DNA of 64,000 nt from Streptomyces ficellus (GCF_009739905.1 NZ_CP034279.1:6076001-6140000), one strand, 5' to 3'; counted from the first letter of the stretch, positions 53,101-61,320 are shown. Made by a program: numbers and translations. The notes: a model not told the origin generated them from the sequence alone.

Positions 53101-53122
53101 CTGGACCGGTCGACCGGTCCAG
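53101..53122. promoter_or_regulatory. 22-bp perfect palindrome upstream of aroC
   Basis: An uninterrupted 22-bp palindrome whose left half is CTGGACCGGTC, with no loop bases, so it is a DNA dyad rather than a terminator. A second weaker dyad TCCCA-N5-TGGGA follows at 53123-53137. It lies 91 nt before the aroC start. It is a candidate operator for the aro genes; the regulator is not known. Confidence 0.55.
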
Positions 53123-53212
53123 TCCCAGGTCATGGGAGGATCGGGGGTGGCGGGCCAGGGCCGCGCACCCGGTCGCGCCGTCGCAGTCGAGGCGCGAGCA
53201 TGAGGAGCACCG

Positions 53213-54397
53213 TTGAGCAGGTTGCGCTGGCTGACCGCGGGGGAGTCGCACGGCCCCGCACTGGTGGCGACGCTGGAGGGTCTTCCCGCCGGTGTCCCGG
53301 TCACCACGGAGATGGTGGCGGACCACCTGGCCCGCCGGCGCCTCGGCTATGGGCGCGGTGCGCGGATGAAGTTCGAGCGCGACGAGGTGACCTTCCTCGG
53401 CGGCGTCCGGCACGGCCTGACGATGGGCTCGCCCGTCGCCGTGATGGTCGGCAACACCGAGTGGCCCAAGTGGGAGAAGGTCATGTCGGCCGACCCGGTC
53501 GACCCGGCCGAGCTCGCCGAACTGGCCCGCAACGCCCCGCTGACCCGCCCGCGGCCCGGCCACGCCGACCTCGCCGGCATGCAGAAGTACGGCTTCGACG
53601 AGGCCCGGCCGGTCCTGGAGCGCGCCAGCGCCCGGGAGACCGCCGCCCGCGTCGCGCTGGGCGCGGTGGCCCGCTCGTACCTGAAGGAGACCGCCGGCAT
53701 CGAGATCGTGTCGCACGTCGTCGAGCTGGCCGCGGCCAAGGCCCCGTACGGCGTGTACCCGACCCCGGCCGACGTCGAGAAGCTGGACGCCGACCCGGTG
53801 CGCTGCCTGGACGCGGACGCCTCGAAGGCGATGGTCGCCGAGATCGACCAGGCCCACAAGGACGGCGACACCCTCGGCGGTGTGGTCGAGGTCCTCGCCT
53901 ACGACGTGCCCGTCGGCCTCGGCTCCCACGTCCACTGGGACCGGCGGCTGGACGCCCGCCTGGCGGCCGCCCTGATGGGCATCCAGGCCATCAAGGGCGT
54001 CGAGGTCGGCGACGGCTTCGACCTCGCCCGCGTACCCGGCTCCAAGGCCCACGACGAGATCGTCGCCACCGACGACGGCATCAGGCGCACCTCCGGCCGC
54101 TCCGGCGGCACCGAGGGCGGCCTGACCACCGGCGAGCTGCTGCGCGTCCGCGCCGCGATGAAGCCCATCGCGACCGTGCCCCGGGCCCTGAAGACCGTCG
54201 ACGTCGTCACCGGCGAGGCGGCCTCCGCCCACCACCAGCGCTCCGACGTGTGCGCCGTCCCGGCCGCCGGCATCGTCGCCGAGGCGATGGTCGCCCTCGT
54301 CCTCGCCGACGCGGTCGCGGAGAAGTTCGGCGGCGACAGCGTGGCGGAGACCCGCCGCAACGTCCGCTCGTACCTCGACAACCTCCACATCCGTTGA
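53213..54397 (+). CDS. aroC: Chorismate synthase
   Basis: AroC makes chorismate from EPSP with reduced FMN (last step of the pathway). The 394 aa show GESHGPALVATLEGLPAG at the start, RPGHADLAGMQKYG, and SGRSGGTEGGLTTGE. It starts at TTG 53213 with GAGGAG upstream. Its stop overlaps aroK (TTGA), beginning a coupled aroC-K-B-Q run. EPSP synthase (aroA) is not in this window. Confidence 0.95.
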   Translation: MSRLRWLTAGESHGPALVATLEGLPAGVPVTTEMVADHLARRRLGYGRGARMKFERDEVTFLGGVRHGLTMGSPVAVMVGNTEWPKWEKVMSADPVDPAELAELARNAPLTRPRPGHADLAGMQKYGFDEARPVLERASARETAARVALGAVARSYLKETAGIEIVSHVVELAAAKAPYGVYPTPADVEKLDADPVRCLDADASKAMVAEIDQAHKDGDTLGGVVEVLAYDVPVGLGSHVHWDRRLDARLAAALMGIQAIKGVEVGDGFDLARVPGSKAHDEIVATDDGIRRTSGRSGGTEGGLTTGELLRVRAAMKPIATVPRALKTVDVVTGEAASAHHQRSDVCAVPAAGIVAEAMVALVLADAVAEKFGGDSVAETRRNVRSYLDNLHIR

Positions 54398-54909
54398 GCA
54401 CCGGCCCGCTGATCGTCCTGGTCGGGCCCATGGGCTCCGGCAAGTCCACCGTGGGCGCGCTGCTCGCCGAGAAGCTCGGCGCGCCCTACCGGGACACGGA
54501 CGCGGACATCGTGGCCGCCGAGGGGCGGGAGATCTCCGACATCTTCGTCGAGGACGGCGAGGAGCACTTCCGGGCCCTCGAGCGCGCGGCCGTCCGGGCC
54601 GCCGTCGCCGAGCACACCGGCGTCCTCGCCCTCGGCGGCGGCGCCGTCCTCGACGCCGGCACCCGCGAGCTGCTCGCCGGGCTGCCGGTCGCCTACCTGT
54701 CGATGGACGTGGAGGAGGCGGTCCGCCGCGTCGGCCTCAACACCGCCCGGCCGCTGCTCGCCGTCAACCCGCGCCGCCAGTGGCGCGAGCTGATGGAGGC
54801 CCGGCGCCACCTGTACACCGAAGTCGCCCGCGTGGTCGTGGCCACCGACGACAAGACGCCCGAAGAGGTCGCCGACGCGGTCCTCGACGCACTGGAGCCC
54901 CAGAAGTGA
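54394..54909 (+). CDS. aroK: Shikimate kinase
   Basis: AroK phosphorylates shikimate with ATP. The 171-aa protein has Walker A GPMGSGKST (about 11-19), the DTDADI shikimate-binding Asp, the LGGGAV loop and the RPLL lid arginine. TTG start inside the aroC stop (TTGA), stop inside the aroB start (GTGA). Confidence 0.94.
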   Translation: MSTGPLIVLVGPMGSGKSTVGALLAEKLGAPYRDTDADIVAAEGREISDIFVEDGEEHFRALERAAVRAAVAEHTGVLALGGGAVLDAGTRELLAGLPVAYLSMDVEEAVRRVGLNTARPLLAVNPRRQWRELMEARRHLYTEVARVVVATDDKTPEEVADAVLDALEPQK

Positions 54910-56000
54910 CTGACCAAGCAGTGACCCGCATCCAGGTCGCCGGCACGGCCGGCACCGACCCCTACGAGGTGCTGGTCGGGCGGCAGCTGCTCGGCGAGCT
55001 CGCCGGCATCATCGGCCCGCAGGCCAAGCGCGTCGCCGTGATCCACCCGGAGGCGCTCGCCGGCACGGGCGACGCCCTGCGCGCCGACCTCGCCGAGCAG
55101 GGGTACGAGGCGGTCGCCATCCAGGTGCCGAACGCCGAGGAGGCCAAGACGGCCGAGGTCGCGGCGTACTGCTGGAAGGCCCTCGGCCAGACCGGCTTCA
55201 CCCGCACCGACGTCATCGTCGGCGTGGGCGGCGGCGCCACCACCGACCTCGCCGGGTTCGTCGCCGCCACCTGGCTGCGCGGCGTGCGCTGGGTCGCCGT
55301 CCCCACCACCGTCCTCGCCATGGTCGACGCGGCGGTCGGCGGCAAGACCGGCATCAACACCGCCGAGGGCAAGAACCTCGTCGGCGCCTTCCACCCGCCG
55401 GCCGGTGTCCTGTGCGACCTCGCCGCGCTGGACTCGCTCGGGGTCCACGACTACGTCAGCGGCCTGGCCGAGATCATCAAGGCCGGCTTCATCGCCGACC
55501 CGGTGATCCTCGACCTCATCGAGGCCGACCCGGCCGCCGCCCGGACGCCCGCCGGCCCGCACACCGCCGAGCTCATCGAGCGGTCGATCCGGGTCAAGGC
55601 GGACGTCGTCTCCTCGGATCTCAAGGAATCCGGCCGGCGGGAGATCCTCAACTACGGCCACACCCTGGCCCACGCCATCGAGAAGAACGAGCGGTACAAG
55701 TGGCGCCACGGCGCCGCCGTCTCGGTCGGCATGGTCTTCGCCGCCGAACTGGGCCGCCTCGCCGGACGGCTGGACGACGCCACCGCCGACCGGCACCGCG
55801 CCGTCCTGGAGTCCGTCGGCCTGCCCCTGACCTACCGCGGCGACCAGTGGCCCAAGCTGCTGGAGACCATGAAGGTCGACAAGAAGTCCCGGGGCGACCT
55901 CCTGCGCTTCATCGTCCTCGACGGCCTCGCCAAGCCGACCGTCCTCGAGGGCCCGGACCCGGCCGTCCTCGTCGCGGCGTACGGAGAGGTCTCCGCGTGA
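54906..56000 (+). CDS. aroB: 3-dehydroquinate synthase
   Basis: AroB cyclises DAHP to 3-dehydroquinate using NAD and a divalent metal. The 364 aa include the NAD-binding GVGGGATTDLAGFVAATWLRG, PTTVLAMVDAAVGGKTGIN and the metal-binding histidines in GHTLAHAIE and WRHGAAVSVGM. GTG start 54906, stop overlapping aroQ. Confidence 0.95.
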   Translation: MTDQAVTRIQVAGTAGTDPYEVLVGRQLLGELAGIIGPQAKRVAVIHPEALAGTGDALRADLAEQGYEAVAIQVPNAEEAKTAEVAAYCWKALGQTGFTRTDVIVGVGGGATTDLAGFVAATWLRGVRWVAVPTTVLAMVDAAVGGKTGINTAEGKNLVGAFHPPAGVLCDLAALDSLGVHDYVSGLAEIIKAGFIADPVILDLIEADPAAARTPAGPHTAELIERSIRVKADVVSSDLKESGRREILNYGHTLAHAIEKNERYKWRHGAAVSVGMVFAAELGRLAGRLDDATADRHRAVLESVGLPLTYRGDQWPKLLETMKVDKKSRGDLLRFIVLDGLAKPTVLEGPDPAVLVAAYGEVSA

Positions 56001-56449
56001 CCCGCACGGTGCTGGTCCTCAACGGCCCCAACCTCGGACGGCTCGGCTCGCGCGAGCCCGACGTGTACGGCGCGACCTCCTACGCCGGACTGGTGGACAC
56101 CTGCCGGGCCCTCGGCGAGGAGCTGGGCTTCGACGTCGACGTGCGCGAGACGAACGACGAGGGCGAGATGATCCGCTGGCTCCACGAGGCGGCCGACGGG
56201 CGGCTCCCGGTCGTCCTCAACCCGGGGGCCTTCACCCACTACTCGTACGGGATGCGCGACGCCGCCGCCCAGCGCACGGCCCCGCTCATCGAGGTGCACA
56301 TCTCGAACCCGTACACCCGCGAGGAGTTCCGCCACACCTCGGTGGTCGCCGCGGTGGCCAGCGGCACGGTGGCGGGCTTCGGTATCGGCTCCTACCGGCT
56401 CGCCCTGCGCGCGCTCGCCGAAGAGCTCGCCGGCGACGGCACCGGCTGA
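55997..56449 (+). CDS. aroQ: Type II 3-dehydroquinate dehydratase
   Basis: AroQ converts 3-dehydroquinate to 3-dehydroshikimate. The 150-aa dodecameric type II enzyme shows LNGPNLGRLGSREPDVYG (catalytic Tyr and the flexible loop Arg), LNPGAFTHYS and EVHISNPYTREEFRHTSV (catalytic His). GTG start, last gene of the coupled aro run, followed by a hairpin. Confidence 0.95.
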   Translation: MTRTVLVLNGPNLGRLGSREPDVYGATSYAGLVDTCRALGEELGFDVDVRETNDEGEMIRWLHEAADGRLPVVLNPGAFTHYSYGMRDAAAQRTAPLIEVHISNPYTREEFRHTSVVAAVASGTVAGFGIGSYRLALRALAEELAGDGTG

Positions 56450-56466
56450 CCGGGCACGTCCGGCCG

Positions 56467-56499
56467 TCCCCGGCCGTTTCACCCAACAGCGGCCGGGGA
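56467..56499. terminator. Hairpin after the aro genes
   Basis: 10-bp perfect stem (TCCCCGGCCG and complement) with a 13-nt loop, 18 nt after aroQ. Confidence 0.6.
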
Positions 56500-56573
56500 G
56501 GGTACGGTTCGGTAACGGACGACCCGAACGGGCGCCCGACCAGCGTCAGTCGCACGAGACGGAGTGGCACCGG

Positions 56574-57479
56574 ATGCAGCATGCAGTGGGGGCTCCGCTG
56601 CCGCCGCCCCACCAGCCGGGGCACGCAGCCACCGGATGGATCAACCAGGCCGCCCACCACCCGGGCCCGCCGCCGCCCCAGGGGCCCCCGGCCCCGCCCG
56701 TGGCGGCACCCGCGCCCCCGAGCGGCCCGGCGGCGCCCGTACCGCCGTCCGCGCCCGCCCAGCCGCCGGCCTCCGCGCCGCCTCCCGCACCGGCGCCTCC
56801 CGCCCCGGCCGGGTGGACCGTGCCGACGGCGCCCCCGCGCGACACCACGGGCCACATCCACCTCCCGCCCGGCGCCCCGGTCGCGGCGCCGGCCGCGCCG
56901 CCCGCCGGGCACGGCACCGGCACCGCGACGCTCGCCGTCCTGCTCATAGGGCCGGCCGGCGCCGGCAAGACGACCGTCGCGCGGTACTGGGCGGCCAATC
57001 GCCCGGTGCCCACCGCGCACATCAGCCTCGACGACGTGCGCGAGTGGGTCTGCTCCGGCTTCGCCGACCCCCAGTCCGGCTGGAACGACCAGTCGGAGGC
57101 CCAGTACCGCCTGGCCCGCCGCACCTGCGGTTTCGCCGCGCGGAACTTCCTGGCCAACGGCATTTCCTGCATCCTCGACGACGCCGTCTTCCCCGACCGC
57201 CCGGTCGTCGGCCTCGGCGGCTGGAAGCGGCACGTCGGCCCCGGGCTGCTGCCCGTGGTCCTGCTGCCCGGACTGGAGATCGTCCTGGAGCGCAACGCCG
57301 AACGCTCCGGCAACCGGCGCCTCTCCGACGAAGAGGTCGCCGGCATCCACGGCCGGATGGCCGGCTGGTACGGCTCGGGGCTGCCGATCATCGACAACTC
57401 CACGTACGACGTCGAGACGACCGCCCGCGCCCTGGACGACGTCCTCGCCCGGGCGATCGCCAGCCCGCCGTCGTTCTAG
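56574..57479 (+). CDS. Proline-rich AAA-type ATPase/kinase of unknown role
   Basis: The 301-aa protein has a Pro/Ala-rich, probably disordered N-terminus (1-118), then a P-loop domain (about 120-301) with Walker A IGPAGAGKTTVARYW and SLDDVREWVC, resembling the AAA_33 zeta-toxin/kinase group that phosphorylates small molecules or nucleic acid ends. No toxin partner is visible. It starts at ATG 56574 with GGAG 10 nt upstream. The Pro-rich half may localise it to a partner; target unknown. Confidence 0.7.
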   Translation: MQHAVGAPLPPPHQPGHAATGWINQAAHHPGPPPPQGPPAPPVAAPAPPSGPAAPVPPSAPAQPPASAPPPAPAPPAPAGWTVPTAPPRDTTGHIHLPPGAPVAAPAAPPAGHGTGTATLAVLLIGPAGAGKTTVARYWAANRPVPTAHISLDDVREWVCSGFADPQSGWNDQSEAQYRLARRTCGFAARNFLANGISCILDDAVFPDRPVVGLGGWKRHVGPGLLPVVLLPGLEIVLERNAERSGNRRLSDEEVAGIHGRMAGWYGSGLPIIDNSTYDVETTARALDDVLARAIASPPSF

Positions 57480-57513
57480 GCCGCCGCCCCACCGCAGGGG
57501 GCCCGCGGCGGCG

Positions 57514-58032
57514 TCAGTCGGAGGACGACTTCACCAGCCGGCGCACGTTCTCCAAACTGCCGCAGTCGGCCGCCAGCTGCTCGGCGCGCGCCTGCTCGAA
57601 GGCCGCGCCCAGCTCCGCCCGGCGTTCGGCGGCGACGTTCTCGCGCGCGTCGTTCAGCAGCGTCCGCTCCTCCTCGTCCGCGTGGTGGTTCACCGCCGTC
57701 ACCAGCTCCTCCAGCTTCTCGTCCCACTCCTCGGAGCCGGTGTCCTCGACCTCCAGCAGCGCGAGCAGGGCCTCGTTGCCCTCGTGGTGCTCGTGGACGC
57801 TGTGCTCGACGTCCTCGTCGTCCACGTTCTTGTAGCGGCGCAGCGCGGGGTAGACCTCGCTCTCCTCCGCCGTCGCGTGCGCCACCAGCAGGGCGGAGAA
57901 CTCCTGGAGCGCTCCGGCCCGGTCGGCCTGGACGTTGCGCATCGCCCGGAACAGCTCCTCCATCCGGCGGTGGTCCCGGAGGATCAGCTCGACGACATCG
58001 GTGGTGGCCGTGGCTGCGGGGCTGCTGGTCAT
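57514..58032 (-). CDS. Hemerythrin HHE-domain protein
   Basis: The 172-aa four-helix protein has iron ligands spread as in HHE domains (LRDHRRMEELF, LVAHATAEESEVYP, HEHHEGNEALLAL, AVNHHADEEERTLL). Such proteins bind di-iron, O2 or NO. The HHE core is about 10-145, and the C-terminal part is Ala/Glu-rich. The ATG has GAAGGAGTCGCC upstream. On the minus strand GGGTAT near 58076-58081 resembles a stress-sigma -10, but the -35 is poor. It is divergent from the M24 gene. Confidence 0.8.
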   Translation of the reverse strand: MTSSPAATATTDVVELILRDHRRMEELFRAMRNVQADRAGALQEFSALLVAHATAEESEVYPALRRYKNVDDEDVEHSVHEHHEGNEALLALLEVEDTGSEEWDEKLEELVTAVNHHADEEERTLLNDARENVAAERRAELGAAFEQARAEQLAADCGSLENVRRLVKSSSD

Positions 58033-58156
58033 GGCGACTCCTTCGAACCTGTGTGACTGCTGTCCGGTTCGCCGGATACCCCGCTTTTCGCGATTGACCA
58101 CCTCGGTTGAGTGCACGGTCGGGCCCGCCCGACCTGCCGAGCCGGGCCCGCGCTCG

Positions 58157-58162
58157 TAGGCT
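58157..58162 (+). promoter_or_regulatory. -10 candidate for a leaderless M24-peptidase mRNA
   Basis: TAGGCT ends 6 nt before ATG 58169, with no ribosome site between, as at other gene heads in this window. Confidence 0.45.
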
Positions 58163-58168
58163 CGGGGC

Positions 58169-59275
58169 ATGTCAGAGGTGTTTGCGGACCGCCGAGGGCG
58201 GCTGCGCGACCGGTGCGCGGCGTCCGGCTCTGCGGCGGCCCTGGTCTCCCGCCCCGCCAATGTCCGGTATCTCACGGGCGGCGCGCCCCCGGGCGCCGTG
58301 CTGCTGCTGGGCGGCGGTGACGACGTACTGCTCTGCCCGGGCGCGCCGACCGGCGACCCCGTGGAGGGGCGCGTCGACGAGCGGCTGCGGCTGGTGGTGC
58401 TTCCGCCGGCCGGGGCGGACCCGGCGGTCGCGGCGGTCGGCCTCGCCGGCGAGGCGGGGGCGGACACGGTCGCGGTGGAGGAGCACCACCTGACCGTGGC
58501 GCGGCACCGCGCGATGGGCGCCGCCGCCCCGAAGGTGCGGCTGGCGGACCTCGGCACCGCGATCGAGCAGGAGAGGATCGTCAAGGACGAGGACGAGATC
58601 ACCTGCCTGCGGATCGCCGCGGAGATCACCGACCAGGCGCTCGGCGAACTCCTGGAGTCGATCCTGGTGGGCCGCACCGAGCGCCACCTCGCGCTGGAGC
58701 TGGAGCGGCGCCTGGTGGACCACGGGGCGGACGGCCCGGCGTTCGCCACGTCCGTCGCCACGGGCCCGAACGCCGGCCGGGGCGGCCACCGGCCCTCCGA
58801 CCGCCGGGTCGAGGAGGGCGATTTCCTCTCCGTCTGCCTCGGCGCCAACTACCGCGGCTACCGCTGCGAGATCGGCCGGACGTTCGTCATCGGCACCTCG
58901 CCCGCCGACTGGCAGATCGAGCTGTACGACCTCGTCTTCGCCGCTCAGCGGGCCGCCCGCGAGTCGCTGGCCCCGGGCGTCGGGTACCGGGACGTGGACC
59001 GCGCGGCGCGGCAGATCATCGACGCGGCGGGGTACGGCGAGTGCCTCGCGCCGGTCCTCGGGCACGGGGTGGGGCTCGAAATCGAGGAGGACCCGCAGTT
59101 GGCACCCGGCGCCATGGGTAAACTGGACGCTTGTGTGCCGGTCACCGTCGAACCGGGGGTCCACCTCCCGGGCCGGGGCGGCGTCCGGATCGATGACACG
59201 CTCGTCGTACGCCAGGAGGCGGACGGCGGACCCGAGCTACTCACCATCACGACCAAGGAGCTGCTCGCGCTGTAG
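58169..59275 (+). CDS. M24 (pita-bread) peptidase homologue with altered metal ligands, upstream of efp
   Basis: The 368-aa protein has a small N-terminal creatinase-like domain (1-140) and the pita-bread catalytic domain. The five metal ligands of aminopeptidase P (D, D, H, E, E) appear as C223, E234, H299, E328 and D342, because the usual DxGA...sDitRT reads SVCLGANYRGYRCEIGRTF. The catalytic-site histidine pair (H207, GHGVGL) is kept. Either another metal chemistry or a non-enzymatic role is likely. A PepQ-like gene beside efp is common across bacteria. It lies 58 bp before efp. Confidence 0.8.
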   Translation: MSEVFADRRGRLRDRCAASGSAAALVSRPANVRYLTGGAPPGAVLLLGGGDDVLLCPGAPTGDPVEGRVDERLRLVVLPPAGADPAVAAVGLAGEAGADTVAVEEHHLTVARHRAMGAAAPKVRLADLGTAIEQERIVKDEDEITCLRIAAEITDQALGELLESILVGRTERHLALELERRLVDHGADGPAFATSVATGPNAGRGGHRPSDRRVEEGDFLSVCLGANYRGYRCEIGRTFVIGTSPADWQIELYDLVFAAQRAARESLAPGVGYRDVDRAARQIIDAAGYGECLAPVLGHGVGLEIEEDPQLAPGAMGKLDACVPVTVEPGVHLPGRGGVRIDDTLVVRQEADGGPELLTITTKELLAL

Positions 59276-59333
59276 CGCGTGACGCACCACGCCTCGGTCG
59301 TCCACCAGCGTCAGTCCAGGAGATTCCGCAACC

Positions 59334-59900
59334 GTGGCTTCCACGAACGACCTCAAGAACGGCATGGTGCTCAAGCTCGACAACGACCAGCTCTGGTCCG
59401 TGGTCGAGTTCCAGCACGTCAAGCCCGGCAAGGGCCCGGCCTTCGTGCGCACCAAGCTCAAGAACGTGCTCTCCGGCAAGATCGTCGACAAGACGTTCAA
59501 CGCCGGTGTGAAGGTCGAGACGGCCACCGTCGACCGCCGCGACATGCAGTTCTCGTACATGGACGGCGAGTACTTCGTCTTCATGGACATGCAGACGTAC
59601 GACCAGCTGCACGTCTCCAAGGCCGCCGTCGGCGACGCCGCGAACTTCCTCATCGAGGGCTTCACCGCCACCGTCGCCACGCACCAGGGCGAGGTGCTCT
59701 ACGTCGAGCTCCCGGCCGCCGTCGAGCTCGTCATCCAGGAGACCGAGCCGGGCGTCCAGGGCGACCGCTCCACCGGTGGCACCAAGCCGGCCATCCTGGA
59801 GACCGGCCACCAGATCCAGGTCCCGCTCTTCATCACCACCGGTGAGAAGATCAAGGTCGACACCCGTGACAGCGGCTACCTCGGCCGGGTGAACAGCTAA
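59334..59900 (+). CDS. efp: Elongation factor P
   Basis: EF-P relieves ribosome stalling at polyproline. The 188 aa hold three beta-barrel domains. The tip loop of domain I reads PGKGPAF (residues 31-37, Lys33), the palindromic PGKGP form known from actinobacterial EF-P that works without lysine modification; no epmA/epmB-type gene was seen. The start is GTG 59334. nusB follows after 2 bp. Confidence 0.94.
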   Translation: MASTNDLKNGMVLKLDNDQLWSVVEFQHVKPGKGPAFVRTKLKNVLSGKIVDKTFNAGVKVETATVDRRDMQFSYMDGEYFVFMDMQTYDQLHVSKAAVGDAANFLIEGFTATVATHQGEVLYVELPAAVELVIQETEPGVQGDRSTGGTKPAILETGHQIQVPLFITTGEKIKVDTRDSGYLGRVNS

Positions 59901-59902
59901 CC

Positions 59903-60331
59903 GTGGCTGCCCGGAACAAGGCCCGTAAGCGCGCCTTCCAGATCCTCTTCGAGGCCGACCAGCGCGGCGCGTCCGTGCAGGAGGTCCTCGCGGACTGGAT
60001 CCGGCACGCCCGGTCCGACGACCGGCAGCCGCCGGTCAGCGAGTACACGATGGAGCTCGTCGAGGGGTACGCGCAGTACGCGGGCCGGATCGACGAGCTC
60101 ATCGCCACCTACGCGGAGGGCTGGGCGCTCGACCGGATGCCGGTCGTCGACCGGAACATCCTGCGCCTCGGTGCGTACGAGCTGGTGTGGGTGGACGGCA
60201 CTCCGGACGCGGTGGTGATCGACGAGGCGGTGCAGCTCGCCAAGGAGTTCTCCACCGACGACTCCCCGCAGTTCGTCAACGGCCTGCTGGGCCGTTTCAA
60301 GGACCTCAAGCCGAAGCTCCGCCGGGACTGA
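59903..60331 (+). CDS. nusB: Transcription antitermination factor NusB
   Basis: NusB with NusE (S10) binds boxA RNA and supports rRNA transcription antitermination. The 142-aa all-helical protein starts AARNKARKRAFQILFEADQRG (arginine-rich RNA-binding start) and has the conserved DRNILRLGAYEL and IDEAVQLAKEFSTDDSPQFVNGLL. GTG 59903. Probably co-transcribed with efp. Confidence 0.94.
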   Translation: MAARNKARKRAFQILFEADQRGASVQEVLADWIRHARSDDRQPPVSEYTMELVEGYAQYAGRIDELIATYAEGWALDRMPVVDRNILRLGAYELVWVDGTPDAVVIDEAVQLAKEFSTDDSPQFVNGLLGRFKDLKPKLRRD

Positions 60332-60353
60332 AACGGCCCCGGTCGTGCCTGTA

Positions 60354-60392
60354 CGAAGGGCCCGCAGCGCATCTCGCGCGGCGGGCCCTTCG
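60354..60392. terminator. nusB terminator
   Basis: 12-bp stem (CGAAGGGCCCGC and complement) around a 15-nt loop that contains a small inner hairpin, 22 nt after nusB. A GC-rich repeat tract follows. Confidence 0.7.
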
Positions 60393-60475
60393 GCGTTCCG
60401 CAGGCGTTCCCGGGGGCGTTCCGGGGGCGTCTTGCGCCGCGTCCTGCGGGCGTCCCGCGGGCGTCCCGCGGGGAC
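60391..60475. repeat. Imperfect GGCGTYCC repeats between nusB and bldD
   Basis: About seven degenerate copies of a 9-12-nt unit (GGCGTTCC-like, then GCGTCCCGCGG twice in tandem), 156 bp or more from the bldD stop. No coding potential or dyad structure beyond the units. Confidence 0.5.
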
Positions 60476-60631
60476 GGACCGGTCGTGGCGAGGCTTCGCC
60501 ATCCGGCATGACACGGGGCCGGGCCGGGAAGCACCACACCGCCGGAAACGACGAGCCGCCGGGGCGGTGGGGCGCCCGAAGGAGCCCCCCGCACCCGGCG
60601 GCAACGTTTCTGCTGTGTGTGGCCCGGTGGG

Positions 60632-61132
60632 TCAGGCGTCCTCGTGGGCGACCGCGCGGCGCGCGTCCGCGTCCAGCACTCCCCAGCTGATCAGCTGCTC
60701 GGTCAGCACCGAGGGCGACTGGTCGTAGATGACGGCGAGGGTGCGCAGGTCGTCCTGGCGGATCGACAGCACCTTGCCGTTGTAGTCACCGCGCTGCGAC
60801 TGGATCGTCGCCGCGTAGCGCTGCAGCGGGCCCGCCTTCTCCGCGGGGACGTGCGCCAGGCGCTCCAGGTCGAGGACGAGCTTCGGCGGCGGCTCGGCGG
60901 CTCCGCCCGGCGTGGTGCCCGGCAGCAGCTCCTGGACCGGGACGCCATAGAAGTCGGCCAGCTCGGCGAGGCGCTGCACGGTCACGGCACGGTCACCGCG
61001 CTCGTACGAACCGACCACCACGGCCTTCCAACGGCCCTGGGACTTCTCCTCCACACCGTGGAGGGAGAGGCCCTGCTGGGTCCGGATGGCACGGAGCTTG
61101 GCCCCGAGCTGTTTTGCGTATTCGCTGGACAT
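60632..61132 (-). CDS. bldD: Developmental master regulator BldD
   Basis: BldD represses sporulation genes during vegetative growth when dimerised by tetrameric c-di-GMP. The 166-aa protein has an N-terminal XRE HTH (1-80, starting MSSEYAKQLGAKLRAIRTQQ) and a C-terminal c-di-GMP-binding domain. The binding residues R114-G-D116 and R125-Q-D-D128 are all present. The last residues read HEDA. The promoter carries its own BldD box. Gene order bldD-pyrR (divergent) matches S. coelicolor. Confidence 0.97.
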   Translation of the reverse strand: MSSEYAKQLGAKLRAIRTQQGLSLHGVEEKSQGRWKAVVVGSYERGDRAVTVQRLAELADFYGVPVQELLPGTTPGGAAEPPPKLVLDLERLAHVPAEKAGPLQRYAATIQSQRGDYNGKVLSIRQDDLRTLAVIYDQSPSVLTEQLISWGVLDADARRAVAHEDA

Positions 61133-61154
61133 ATAGCTCCCGGGACGAAGGCTG

Positions 61155-61197
61155 GTAACTCACTGTGAGGTTACGCAGCGTTACTTGGCTGCGTCAA
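61155..61197 (-). promoter_or_regulatory. bldD promoter with BldD autoregulatory box
   Basis: -35 TTGACG (61192-61197) and -10 TAACCT (61168-61173), 18 bp apart on the minus strand. Overlapping the -10 is GTAACTCACTGTGAG (61155-61169), which fits the BldD consensus NTNACNCWGNGTNAN at all fixed positions except one. Autorepression follows directly. Confidence 0.85.
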
Positions 61198-61284
61198 GCC
61201 GAATAGGTCCGTCCCGACGGTCTTCCACCGGCGGGTCCGGAGCAGCGTCCCGGCCCTGGTACCGTGGGTGGCGCAATTCCGACG

Positions 61285-61320
61285 TCCTTTAAGGTCCGTC
61301 CCGTGAGGCGGAGAAGGAGG
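61285..61320 (+). promoter_or_regulatory. PyrR-binding RNA hairpin covering the pyrR ribosome site
   Basis: The loop reads TCCCGTGAGG, an exact fit to the PyrR consensus loop TCCNGNGAGG. It is closed by TCCG/CGGA (61295-61298 with 61309-61312) and a lower TCCTT/AAGGA stem (61285-61289 with 61314-61318). The lower right arm is part of the Shine-Dalgarno AAGGAGG (61314-61320). PyrR-UMP binding should stabilise the fold and block translation. Confidence 0.85.

Noticed and set aside
58076..58082. Stress-sigma promoter for the hemerythrin gene
   Set aside because: GGGTAT is present on the minus strand, but no GTTT-type -35 lies at the right spacing.
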